Assembly: GCA_030838025.1 (NCBI GenBank)
Contig: JAUTXM010000090.1
Coordinates: forward strand, 1 to 14,822
Origin: Acidimicrobiaceae bacterium
Lineage (GTDB): Bacteria; Actinomycetota; Acidimicrobiia; Acidimicrobiales; Palsa-688
DNA: 14,822 nucleotides
Direction of reading: 5' to 3'
The position numbers were made by a program, and so were the translations under genes. Positions 5,897 to 13,016 of the stretch are shown here, piece by piece (the stretch's first letter is position 1; every line of letters begins with the position of its first letter). The notes under the pieces were generated by a model. The model had not been told where the DNA came from and did no database searches. It worked only from the letters and a program-made list of their open reading frames with translations.

Positions 5897-7177
5897 CTAC
5901 GCCGTGGCGGCTTGCTTGCGGAGCGCCTCTCGCCAGGTGGTCTTCTTGCCCGTATGCAGGATGGCGCGGCTGTAGATCGTGCCCGCGACGCGGGCCAGCC
6001 AGACGATGGCGACGAGCATCAAGGCCATCGAGATGGCGACATCGATCAGACCGGCGCCGCCCACAGCGACGCGCGCCGGCATGGCGATCGGTGCGGTGGG
6101 GGGGAAGAAGGACAGCACCGTAAGGAACATGTTTCCGTGGTTGGCGGGCAGGACCGTGAACGCGAAGAGATAGGCGACCAGCAACGGAACGCTCACCGGG
6201 AAGGCGGCGTTCTGGGCTTCCGACTGGCGGTTGACCATCGATCCTGCGGCGCCGTAGAGCATGGCGTAGAAGGCGAAGCCGAGCAGGAACCACAGGAAGG
6301 TCTGGCCGAGCAGCGACACATTGGTGCCCTTGAGGTAGTTGGACCCCGTCGCCGCGGCGCACACCAGCGCGGTGGCCACGATCAACACGCCCTGTATGAG
6401 AGCGACCGCACCGATGCCCAGCACCTTGCCCGCCAGCAGCTGGCGGGGCCGCAGTGTGGCCAGCAGGACCTCCACCACCCGGCTCGTCTTCTCCTCGACC
6501 ACGCCCATGAGGATCCAGGTGCCGTAGAGGCTGAGGAAGAGATAGAGCAGGATGTTGCCCAGCAGCGCGGTCGTCCGCTGCGACTGTCGGGTCGGGGTGG
6601 GCGCCACTAGGCCCTCCACCGGCAACGGCGGCGAGGCCAGCGCCCGCTGGGCGGCCGGCAGATCGATCCCGTTGGCCTGGAGCCCACGGAGGAGGCCGAC
6701 CGCCGATGCCAACGCCCGGGTCAACTGTGCCCGGCTCGATGTGTCGCTTTCGCTGACGGTCCGTTTCACGAACACCGCGTCGCCGGTGACGGCCACGTCG
6801 AGATTGCTGTTGCGGATCTGGGCCTCGGCGCTCGCCAGGTCGGGGACCGTGATCGTGCGCACCTTGACGCCGGTAACGACGGTCGTTCCCTTGACCGCGT
6901 TGACGACCGGTTCGGACAGCTGGCCGACCAGGCCGACGGAGAGCACGGTCTTCTTGTTGGAGCTGAGCGCGTGGGGCACGACGACCGCGGCCGCCACCGC
7001 CAGCACCGAGATGATCGTGGTGACCCGGAAGGACTTGGCCCGGGTGCGCTCGCGCACCTCGCGACCCGCCACGAGCAGGACCGGGCGCGAGGGTCGCGAC
7101 ACGGTGGCGGGTGCACCGGGAACGATCGGGGGCGTGTCGGGAGCCACCGGGGGCGTGTCGGGAGCGACCGGGGTCAT
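5897..7177 (-). CDS. ABC-2 type transporter permease (NatB-like)
   Basis: The ATG at 7175-7177 overlaps the ATPase stop as ATGA, giving 426 residues. A Pro-rich cytoplasmic N-terminus (1-30) carries the duplicated heptad VAPDTPP. A first membrane helix follows at about 53-71, then a large extracytoplasmic domain (about 75-200). At least five more hydrophobic segments occupy about 203-402. The motif VEEKTSRVVEVLLATLRPRQLLAGK-like stretch (227-251) is the hallmark coupling region of NatB/ABC-2 export permeases. With the ATPase it should form an efflux pump. NatAB exports Na+ in Bacillus, but related systems export peptides or drugs, so the substrate is unknown. No Shine-Dalgarno is needed if translation is coupled to the ATPase gene. 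Confidence 0.9.
   Translation of the reverse strand: MTPVAPDTPPVAPDTPPIVPGAPATVSRPSRPVLLVAGREVRERTRAKSFRVTTIISVLAVAAAVVVPHALSSNKKTVLSVGLVGQLSEPVVNAVKGTTVVTGVKVRTITVPDLASAEAQIRNSNLDVAVTGDAVFVKRTVSESDTSSRAQLTRALASAVGLLRGLQANGIDLPAAQRALASPPLPVEGLVAPTPTRQSQRTTALLGNILLYLFLSLYGTWILMGVVEEKTSRVVEVLLATLRPRQLLAGKVLGIGAVALIQGVLIVATALVCAAATGSNYLKGTNVSLLGQTFLWFLLGFAFYAMLYGAAGSMVNRQSEAQNAAFPVSVPLLVAYLFAFTVLPANHGNMFLTVLSFFPPTAPIAMPARVAVGGAGLIDVAISMALMLVAIVWLARVAGTIYSRAILHTGKKTTWREALRKQAATA
7128..7169. repeat. 21-bp tandem duplication at the permease gene start
   Basis: Two adjacent 21-base units (7128-7148 and 7149-7169) differ at one position (7145 C, 7166 G). They encode the repeated heptad VAPDTPP near the permease N-terminus (minus strand). 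The length preserves the reading frame. Confidence 0.9.
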
Positions 7178-8061
7178 GCGGCCACCGCCTCGACGAAGAC
7201 CTCGGACAGCTTGCGCCGGTCGAAGGCGAAATGGGTGACCTCGCCCGCGGCCCGCGCCGCGTCGAGGATCGCCTGGGGATCGGCGCTGTCGGCCAGCGCC
7301 AGCCGCAACCGGCCCGCCTCGGCGCTCAACACCCGAACTCCCGGTAGTTGCCGCCCCCACAAACCCTCTGGATCGCCCTTGACCTCGACCAGCAGCATTT
7401 TGCTCGAGGTCGTGAGGTCGTCCACCCGTCCGGTGCAAACGACGCGGCCGCGGTGCACGATGGCGACCGATTCGCACAGGTGCTCGACCAGGTCGAGTTG
7501 GTGGCTGGAGAACAGCACGATGGCGCCGTCGCGGGCCCGCTGGCGGAGCACCCCCGCCATGGCGTCCATGCCCAGCGGATCAAGCCCGCTGAAGGGCTCG
7601 TCGAGTATCAGTACGTCGGGATTGTGGAGGAGGGCGGCGGCGAGCTGTACCCGCTGCTGGTTGCCCAGCGACAGGCTGTCGACTTGGCTCTCGGCCCGGT
7701 CGCCCAGGTTGAGCACCTCGAGCCAGTGGCGCGCGCCGGTGGCTGCCGCTTGTGGTGTCATGCCGTGCAGGCGGCCCAGGTAAATGAGTTCGTCGAGGAC
7801 CCGCATGGACGGGTACAAGCCGCGCTCTTCGGGCATGTAGCCGAACCGCACCAGGTCGTCCGGCTCGACTTTGCGGCCCCGCCAGCGGACTTCGCCTGGT
7901 TCCGGGCGGGCGATGCCGAACACGGCACGCATGGCGGTCGTCTTGCCGGCGCCGTTGGGTCCGAGGAAGCCGAAGACCTGCCCGGCGGGGACGGAGAACG
8001 ACAGGCCGTCGAGGGCAACAACGTCGCCGTAGCGGCAGTGAAGATCGTCGAAATCGAGCAT
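7174..8061 (-). CDS. ABC transporter ATP-binding protein (NatA-like)
   Basis: The 295-residue ATPase energises the ABC-2 permease encoded next. Walker A is GPNGAGKT (34-41). The Q-loop region reads GYMPEERGLYP (74-84), with Glu where Gln is usual, as is common in this NatA subgroup. The ABC signature is LSLGNQQRV (130-138), Walker B and D-loop are LILDEPFSGLDP (151-162), and the H-loop is H187 in SSH. The last about 75 residues form the extra C-terminal domain seen in NatA and drug-exporter ATPases. The ATG at 8061 has a strong Shine-Dalgarno (AGGAGGA, seven bases upstream). It overlaps the permease by four bases (ATGA), so the two are coupled. Substrate unknown. Confidence 0.94.
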   Translation of the reverse strand: MLDFDDLHCRYGDVVALDGLSFSVPAGQVFGFLGPNGAGKTTAMRAVFGIARPEPGEVRWRGRKVEPDDLVRFGYMPEERGLYPSMRVLDELIYLGRLHGMTPQAAATGARHWLEVLNLGDRAESQVDSLSLGNQQRVQLAAALLHNPDVLILDEPFSGLDPLGMDAMAGVLRQRARDGAIVLFSSHQLDLVEHLCESVAIVHRGRVVCTGRVDDLTTSSKMLLVEVKGDPEGLWGRQLPGVRVLSAEAGRLRLALADSADPQAILDAARAAGEVTHFAFDRRKLSEVFVEAVAA

Positions 8062-8121
8062 GTTCGAATCCTCCTGCTAGCGGCTGAAAGGAGGCTGAGC
8101 AACGAGGGCAGCGCGATGTTC

Positions 8122-8140
8122 GCGGCTCGACTCGAGCCGC
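8122..8140. promoter_or_regulatory. 19-base perfect palindrome between the GNAT and ABC genes
   Basis: GCGGCTCGA (8122-8130), C, TCGAGCCGC (8132-8140) are exact inverted repeats around one base. It lies 35 bases after the GNAT stop and 61 bases before the ABC ATPase start, both on the minus strand. As RNA it would form an 8-bp stem with a 3-base loop, hence a possible terminator for the GNAT gene. As DNA it could be an operator of the ABC operon. No T-tract follows. Confidence 0.5.
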
Positions 8141-8175
8141 ATTAGCGCATTCACGCCGCCACGGTGACGCCAGTC

Positions 8176-8832
8176 TTACCGACGAATGCCGTCTTTAGCG
8201 ACCGGTTCTCTCTGTTCGTCTATCTGTCCAACTGTGGCGCGGCCGCCATTGGGTTCGGGCACGGCGAGGTTGAGCTCGTAGGTCTGGCCGATCAGGTCCA
8301 CGCCGAAGCTGTGGTGTGGCTCCTCCGCCCTCAGACGGAACCCTCGCTCGAGGTAGATCTGCTGGGCGGCAACCAAGGGGTCATTCGTCCACAGGCGCAG
8401 TCGGGAGTACCCCGCCGAGCGGGCGAAATCGACGCAGGTGTCGACCAAGCGACGCCCGACTCCCCGGCCGCGTCCGTCGGGATGGACCAAGAGGATGCGC
8501 AGCTTCGCCGCCTCGCCCTCCCCGTCCTCCCTGTCCTCGACGCCGGGGGTGTTCTGGCCGCCGACGTCCTCGACGTCCCCGACGTCCTGGACGCAGAAGA
8601 CGCAGCCGATCCGGCGGCCGTCGAGTTCGGCGATCCAGGCTGCCTCCCGTCGTTGAGGGTCGTCTGCGGTCTGGCCTGCGGCGTAGTCGGCCACGATCCT
8701 CGCCACCAGTGCCTCGAAGGTCGTGTCCCAGCCGAACTCGGCGTGGTACTGCTCACCGTGCGTCATGACCACCCAACCCAGATCGCCCGGTTGGCCCAGC
8801 GGCCGGATCGTCGCCTCGGTCGTCTGATCCAC
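8176..8832 (-). CDS. GNAT-family N-acetyltransferase
   Basis: The GTG at 8830-8832 has a good Shine-Dalgarno (AAGGAGG, 8841-8847, 8-base spacing) and gives 218 residues. The start TIRPLGQPGDLGWVVMTHGEQY is typical of a GNAT group also found fused behind MarR domains. The acetyl-CoA loop is VHPDGRGRGVGRRL (116-129), then WTNDPLVAAQQIYLERGF (148-165). It should transfer acetyl from acetyl-CoA to an amine; the substrate is unknown. Residues about 82-108 are an acidic Gly/Asp/Glu insert between core strands, containing DVGDVEDVG from a triplicated 9-bp unit. About 28 C-terminal residues extend past the fold and look disordered. The gene diverges from a TetR regulator across a 116-base spacer with a palindrome, so that regulator may control it. 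Confidence 0.88.
   Translation of the reverse strand: MDQTTEATIRPLGQPGDLGWVVMTHGEQYHAEFGWDTTFEALVARIVADYAAGQTADDPQRREAAWIAELDGRRIGCVFCVQDVGDVEDVGGQNTPGVEDREDGEGEAAKLRILLVHPDGRGRGVGRRLVDTCVDFARSAGYSRLRLWTNDPLVAAQQIYLERGFRLRAEEPHHSFGVDLIGQTYELNLAVPEPNGGRATVGQIDEQREPVAKDGIRR
8562..8588. repeat. Three tandem 9-bp repeats (CGACGTCCN) inside the GNAT gene
   Basis: Units at 8562-8570, 8571-8579 and 8580-8588 share CGACGTCC and vary only in the ninth base (T, C, T). Being multiples of three they keep the frame and encode D-V-x three times (DVG DVE DVG, residues 83-91). Confidence 0.9.
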
Positions 8833-8871
8833 GACCCCACCCTCCTTGCCTCGGTCTGTCCTACCGGCCAC

Positions 8872-8887
8872 TGAAACGACTGTTTCA
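8872..8887. promoter_or_regulatory. Palindromic operator candidate for the TetR regulator
   Basis: TGAAAC (8872-8877), GACT, GTTTCA (8882-8887) is a perfect 6-4-6 inverted repeat. It lies between the divergent GNAT gene (start 8832) and TetR gene (start near 8949). TetR-family repressors usually bind such palindromes in the spacer beside their own gene, and GAAAC/GTTTC half-sites are frequent among them. Binding by this regulator is an inference. Confidence 0.6.
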
Positions 8888-8948
8888 CTTCGACACAGTA
8901 GCGTCGTCGTCCATCGCCGAGCCCGCGTCTTCCCCCCGCCGCCACGAG

Positions 8949-9503
8949 TTGCTCGAACTCGCCTACGGGTACGCCCTTCGGCACGGTCTGGCCGACCTGT
9001 CGCTGCGGCCGCTGGCCACGGCAATCGGATCGAGTCCCCGGGTACTGCTGTACCTCTTCGGAAGCAAGGACGGACTCGTTCGGGCGCTGCTGGCCCGTGC
9101 CCGAGCCGACGAACTGGAGCTGCTCGGCCGGCTCGGTCGTCCCGGCTCCGATTCGATATCGGGATTGTCGGTCGTCGCAGCCCAGATTTGGCAATGGTTG
9201 GCCGCCGATGCCCACCGGCCATTGCTGACCCTTTGGGTCGAAGGCTATGCCCGGTCGGTGGTCGAGCCGACCGGGCCGTGGGCGGACTTCGCCCGGGCGA
9301 CGGTCGCCGACTGGCTCGACGTGCTCGCGGCCGCGCAGCCGCCCGAGGAACGTGGCACGCGGGCGGGCGAAGCGCAGCGAACCCTCGTGCTGGCGGTCCT
9401 TCGCGGTTCGCTCCTGGACCTGCTGGCAACGAGCGACCGCCGGCGAACGACCGCCGCAGTCCTCCACCACCTGCAACTGCTTCCGTCGGGCCGGTTCGAC
9501 TAG
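8949..9503 (+). CDS. TetR-family transcriptional regulator
   Basis: From TTG 8949 the product has 184 residues. The N-terminal helix-turn-helix reads LELAYGYALRHGLADLSLRPLATAIGSSPRVLLYLFGSKDGL (spanning about residues 2-43), with the typical YxxFGSKDGL ending. The rest is a helical ligand-binding and dimerisation domain with W61, W63 and W75 in a pocket-like region. TTG is the only conventional start codon near the fold, and it falls inside DNA-binding helix 1. The frame stays open upstream and translates plausibly there (SSPRRHE just before the TTG), so the true start may be a non-standard codon or obscured by an error. The gene lies 16 bases before the gamma-glutamyltransferase gene and opposite the GNAT gene, so it probably controls one or both. 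The ligand is unknown. Confidence 0.82.
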   Translation: MLELAYGYALRHGLADLSLRPLATAIGSSPRVLLYLFGSKDGLVRALLARARADELELLGRLGRPGSDSISGLSVVAAQIWQWLAADAHRPLLTLWVEGYARSVVEPTGPWADFARATVADWLDVLAAAQPPEERGTRAGEAQRTLVLAVLRGSLLDLLATSDRRRTTAAVLHHLQLLPSGRFD

Positions 9504-9519
9504 GTACCCTGCCCTCCGG

Positions 9520-11103
9520 GTGGAAGTTCAACCGGCCGCGACATACCTGGCGCCGACGGGCATGGTGAGCGCGGTCGACCACTTGGCCGCTCAGGCCGGC
9601 ATCGCGATGCTGCAGGCGGGCGGCACAGCCGCCGACGCGGCCGTGAGCGCCAGCGCGGTGCTTGCTGTGACGTCGCAGCACATGTGCGGCATGGGCGGTG
9701 ATTTGTACGCGGTGGTTGCGGTGCCGGGCGCCGATCCCATCGCCCTCAATGCGTCGGGCCGAGCCGGGTCGGGGGCCGACCCGGACCGCCTTCGGGCTGA
9801 GGGCCACGTGACGATGCCGTTTCGGGGCGACATCCGATCGGTGCCCGTCCCGGGCTGTGTCGACGGCTGGCTGGCCCTGCACCAACGATACGGGCGCCTG
9901 CCGTTGGAGCAGGTCGTTGGCCCGGCCCGGTGGTACGCCGAGCAGGGCTTTCCCGCCTCGGCGACCCTCGCCGCGAGCGTGTCCGCCATCGCGCATCTGC
10001 CCGAAGCGGCTGACTTCACCGCGCCGGGCCCGATTCGGGCCGGGACGTTGATCCGGCGACCCGGCGTCGGGCGGGCGCTGGCTGATATCACCGCCCGCGG
10101 GCGCGACGGTTTCTACGGAGGTGAGTTCGGCGAGGGCCTGCTGAGATTGGGCGGCGGCGAGTTCACCCCGGCCGATCTCGAATTGGCGAGCGCAGAGTGG
10201 GTGCCCGCCCTGGCGATCGAGGCATGGGGTCGCCGGATCTGGACGGCCCCGCCCAACTCGCAGGGGTACTTGACCTTGGCCGGCGCGTGGATCGCGTGCG
10301 GTCTCCCGTTGCCCTCCAACCCCAACGACGACCGGTGGCCGCACCTGCTGATCGAAGCCTCTCGCCAGGCGGCCTACGACCGCGACGCGGTGTTGCACGA
10401 CGGTGCTTCTGGCGCCGAGCTGCTCGACGCCGACCGGTTGGGCGCGCGACGCGACGGCGTCGACCTCGCCCGGGCGGCCGTCCTCGGGGGCACTTTTGGG
10501 GGTGGCGGCACCATGGCCTTGAGCGCCGTCGACCAAGATCGCATGGGCGTCTCCCTGGTCCAGTCCAACGCCTCGGGGTTCGGCGCCCACATCGCGGTGC
10601 CGGGCGTGCGCATCTTCCTCCAGAACCGCGGCATCGGCTTCTCCCTTCGGGCGGGCCACGCCAATGAGTACCGGGCCGGGCGTCGGCCGGCCCACACACT
10701 GTGCCCGACCACGGTCACGAACCTCGACGGGTCGCTGGCCGGTGTCGTCGGAACCATGGGCGGCGACAGCCAACCCCAGATCCTCCTCCAACTCCTCGCC
10801 CGGTGGCTCCTGGGCGGCCAACCAGCCGGTGACGCGCTGGCCGCCGGCCGCTGGGCCTTGAGGTCACCGACCGACGAAACCCACTTCAACACGTGGGGCG
10901 ACCGAGGGGTGGTCGAGGTCACGATCGAAGGCCAAGCGCCAGCATCCTGGGCCGCCGGCCTGGAGCGCCGGGGTCACCACACGGCGCTCGCCCCGGCGTG
11001 GTCCAGTTCCTTCGGCTACGCCCACATGGTCACCGTCGATGGCGACCACCTGGCCGGAGCCGCCGACCCCCGTTCCGGATCGGGCGCCGTCGCCGGCTAT
11101 TGA
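9520..11103 (+). CDS. Gamma-glutamyltransferase-family protein (YwrD-like)
   Basis: The GTG at 9520 gives 527 residues; an ATG at 9562 is the alternative start. It is an Ntn-hydrolase precursor that should cut itself before T331 (GGGG-T-MALSAVD), which becomes the nucleophile of the small subunit. The family hydrolyses or transfers gamma-glutamyl groups, for example from glutathione. Visible family features are GIAMLQAGGTAADAAV (27-42), CGMGGDLYAV (56-65), NASGRAG (77-83) and SGFGAHIAVPGVRIFLQNRG (352-371). The oxyanion segment is GTMGGDSQPQ (411-420) instead of GSPGG, as in YwrD-type members. The second Thr of the E. coli TTH motif is Met (M332). No signal peptide is visible, so it is probably cytoplasmic. 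TACCCT at 9505-9510 precedes the GTG by 9 bases without a Shine-Dalgarno. It follows the TetR gene by 16 bases. Confidence 0.92.
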   Translation: MEVQPAATYLAPTGMVSAVDHLAAQAGIAMLQAGGTAADAAVSASAVLAVTSQHMCGMGGDLYAVVAVPGADPIALNASGRAGSGADPDRLRAEGHVTMPFRGDIRSVPVPGCVDGWLALHQRYGRLPLEQVVGPARWYAEQGFPASATLAASVSAIAHLPEAADFTAPGPIRAGTLIRRPGVGRALADITARGRDGFYGGEFGEGLLRLGGGEFTPADLELASAEWVPALAIEAWGRRIWTAPPNSQGYLTLAGAWIACGLPLPSNPNDDRWPHLLIEASRQAAYDRDAVLHDGASGAELLDADRLGARRDGVDLARAAVLGGTFGGGGTMALSAVDQDRMGVSLVQSNASGFGAHIAVPGVRIFLQNRGIGFSLRAGHANEYRAGRRPAHTLCPTTVTNLDGSLAGVVGTMGGDSQPQILLQLLARWLLGGQPAGDALAAGRWALRSPTDETHFNTWGDRGVVEVTIEGQAPASWAAGLERRGHHTALAPAWSSSFGYAHMVTVDGDHLAGAADPRSGSGAVAGY

Positions 11104-11164
11104 TCGCAGGACCTTGCCTGGAGCGCCACGGCGCCTACCCGGGGACCATCTGAATTTGGGGAAT

Positions 11165-11180
11165 CGCCGGCTGATCGGCG
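11165..11180. terminator. Small hairpin after the gamma-glutamyltransferase gene
   Basis: CGCCG (11165-11169) pairs with CGGCG (11176-11180) around a 6-base loop, 61 bases after the stop. The stem is short and no T-tract follows, so this is a weak terminator candidate. Confidence 0.2.
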
Positions 11181-11206
11181 CCTGAAGGGGGTACATCGAC
11201 AAGGCG

Positions 11207-11416
11207 ATGGAGGAATTACCCGAAGAGACCATCGAGGAGGCCGAGGAGGTCAGCACCGCCGCCCATTCGCACGACGACATCACGTCGGAGAATGACTCGC
11301 TGATCGAGCACTTGCGGTCGTGCCACCAACTTGAGGCCGAGCCGGGACTCAGCGCCAGCACTCAAGAGGGCTTACACGATCGCCTGCACAGCACAACCAA
11401 AGCCACCGACGAATAA
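11207..11416 (+). CDS. Small acidic hypothetical protein with clustered His/Cys
   Basis: It encodes 69 residues. The first half is very acidic (MEELPEETIEEAEEVS) and contains HSHDD (20-24). The second half reads SLIEHLRSCHQLEAEPGLS (31-49) and GLHDRLH (55-61). This HLxxxH...LHDxLH pattern recurs in short actinobacterial proteins and as tails of larger ones, and may bind a metal; no function is established. AAGG (11201-11204) lies very close to the ATG, and TACATC at 11192-11197 could be a -10 box 9 bases before it. It converges on the ferritin-like gene with 18 bases between. Composition and the family-like pattern support coding. Confidence 0.6.
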   Translation: MEELPEETIEEAEEVSTAAHSHDDITSENDSLIEHLRSCHQLEAEPGLSASTQEGLHDRLHSTTKATDE

Positions 11417-11434
11417 GGCCACGGCAACCACTCT

Positions 11435-12736
11435 TCAACCACCCTTTGCAGCGTCGGTCGCTGCGGCGGCCCACTCGTCTAGATGCTGGCGGACATCGGC
11501 GCCAATCGACTGCAGCTTCGCAGGGACTCCACTGAGCGCGCTGAGACTCGGTTCCTGTGCCAATTCGAGGCATCGGTCCGTGAGGACATCCAAGCGTTCG
11601 TTGATGATCTTCCACGCCGCCACCCGGTGCGGCAGGACGTAGTACGCCGGGCGGGCGATGTCGAGGGTCGGGCCCACGGTGCGGCCGGGGTAGGAGGGTC
11701 CGATCGGAAGTGTCGTGAGCACCGAGCCGACGGTCCGCATCACCCAGTTCATGAGGTGCTTGGCCGTACGGGCGAGGGTGTCGAGCTCGGCCGGCGTCTC
11801 GCCGTGGTGGACGTAGTACCGGCTCAGGACCTGCAAGATCAACTCGTAGAGACCGCTGCAGAGGTCGGCGACCTGTGCGGTAAGCGGATTCTCGATGAGG
11901 ATTCCCGACTCCAGGTCGGGCGGTAGCCGTACATAGGCCGGCTCGACCGGCCGAGCCGGGTCGAATGTCGGATCCGTGCCCTGGAGGGCGAGGAAATCCT
12001 CGAGGATCCAAACAAAGCGACCGAAGTGGCCCTTCACCCAGTCGCCTCGAGCCCCCTCCCCCTGCTCGACGATTAGGTCAATCGCCCGGGTGGCCGATGC
12101 CAGGTCGGTGATGGCGGTGAGCTCCTTCCACTCGAAGATCTCGGTCACCGCCTGGGCCCTGGGGGGACCGATGAACACGGCGTCCTCGCCGTAGCGCTCG
12201 CAGAGGTGAGCCAGGCCGGCCTCGATCCCTCGGTAGAGGTGGCCGACGGTCTCCCATTGTTCGGGTACGGCCACGACCGCCCGCTCATCGACCGCGAGGG
12301 ATTGCAGCTCGGCGGTGGGGCCGAAGCCCTCGGCGTCCGCCAGGCTCATCCCCTCGGGGCGTTCGAGGTACATGAAGTGGCGCAGCGCCCGCTCACCAAA
12401 GGGCAGCAACGCGATCTGCACCCCCGACGGGTACCACCGAGAGAGGATCGGGAAGTTGGGGCGTTCGAAATGGGGTGCCGCGCCGACCGCGGTCAAGAGA
12501 TTCGTGGCCAGGGCCAGATGGAGCATCTCCTGTTTGATGACGTCGATGAGCGTCGCTTCCCAGATCTTCACGCGGGCCAGCTGCTCGGGTGAAACCCCTT
12601 CTTCAGGAGTCCGCTTGAGCGAGAACTGGGCGTACAGGTACTGGCACATGAGGCCATGCTCGATCTCGCAGGCCTCGCCGATGAGGTAGACGAGCTCCTC
12701 CCGACTCTCGACAATCATCTGCTGCTCGGCAGTCAC
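11435..12736 (-). CDS. Ferritin-like protein (iminophenyl-pyruvate dimer synthase type domain)
   Basis: The GTG at 12734-12736, with GAGGA four bases upstream, gives 433 residues. The N-terminal four-helix region matches the ferritin-like domain (PF12902) also found at the N-terminus of VioB and RebD, which couple indole-derived imines in violacein and rebeccamycin synthesis. Candidate metal ligands lie in EACEIEHGLMCQYLYAQF (E26, H27), IKQEMLHLALATNLL (E70, H73), and later helices with E224 and H237. The remainder (about 250-433) is helical and unrecognised. The catalytic C-terminal parts of VioB or RebD are absent, and no pigment pathway genes are nearby. The reaction is therefore unknown; an iron-dependent oxidative role is inferred. 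No signal peptide is seen. Confidence 0.82.
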   Translation of the reverse strand: MTAEQQMIVESREELVYLIGEACEIEHGLMCQYLYAQFSLKRTPEEGVSPEQLARVKIWEATLIDVIKQEMLHLALATNLLTAVGAAPHFERPNFPILSRWYPSGVQIALLPFGERALRHFMYLERPEGMSLADAEGFGPTAELQSLAVDERAVVAVPEQWETVGHLYRGIEAGLAHLCERYGEDAVFIGPPRAQAVTEIFEWKELTAITDLASATRAIDLIVEQGEGARGDWVKGHFGRFVWILEDFLALQGTDPTFDPARPVEPAYVRLPPDLESGILIENPLTAQVADLCSGLYELILQVLSRYYVHHGETPAELDTLARTAKHLMNWVMRTVGSVLTTLPIGPSYPGRTVGPTLDIARPAYYVLPHRVAAWKIINERLDVLTDRCLELAQEPSLSALSGVPAKLQSIGADVRQHLDEWAAAATDAAKGG

Positions 12737-13016
12737 CAGTTCCTCATTTCACCCCTGTGGTCGACCCGACCAGTCTCGCGTCCGCCGTTGGACTCGCCGT
12801 AGCATGCCAACCCCGCATGACTGACGCATCGTCCCCGTACCACCGGGGCGGAGGATATTCGCCAGTTGACCCGACACCGCCCAACAACTGCCGGCGCTTC
12901 TCGCCTCCGCCGGGCTCAGGGCCGAGGTACGTGACGCCTTCGGGGCGGCAACAACCCGAGGGACTCCGCGTGCTGGTGGGATACAAGATCTGACCACGCC
13001 AGGAGGCCGGGCCAGC
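12737..13016. other. Intergenic gap with a small hairpin
   Basis: The 280 bases between two minus-strand genes show no gene with a credible start and composition. A 5-bp stem with CCCCG (12833-12837) and CGGGG (12844-12848) around six bases is the only clear structure. It could end the transcript of the DUF2087 gene. I do not recognise a riboswitch. Confidence 0.4.

Noticed and set aside
7178..7477. A 100-residue extension of the ABC permease
   Set aside because: It overlaps the ATPase gene in another frame. The ATGA overlap at 7174-7177 is the natural start.
8833..10821. A very long minus-strand open frame extending upstream of the GNAT gene
   Set aside because: Only the part from 8832 down is GNAT-like. 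The rest is antisense to the TetR and gamma-glutamyltransferase genes, low in complexity and rich in Arg/Gly/Pro.
12833..12848. Riboswitch or regulatory RNA in the 12737-13016 gap
   Set aside because: Only one 5-bp hairpin is visible and no conserved riboswitch core was recognised.
12757..12993. A 78-codon plus-strand frame in the 12737-13016 gap
   Set aside because: No Shine-Dalgarno, no recognisable family, and Pro/Arg/Gly-rich composition as expected from non-coding GC-rich DNA.
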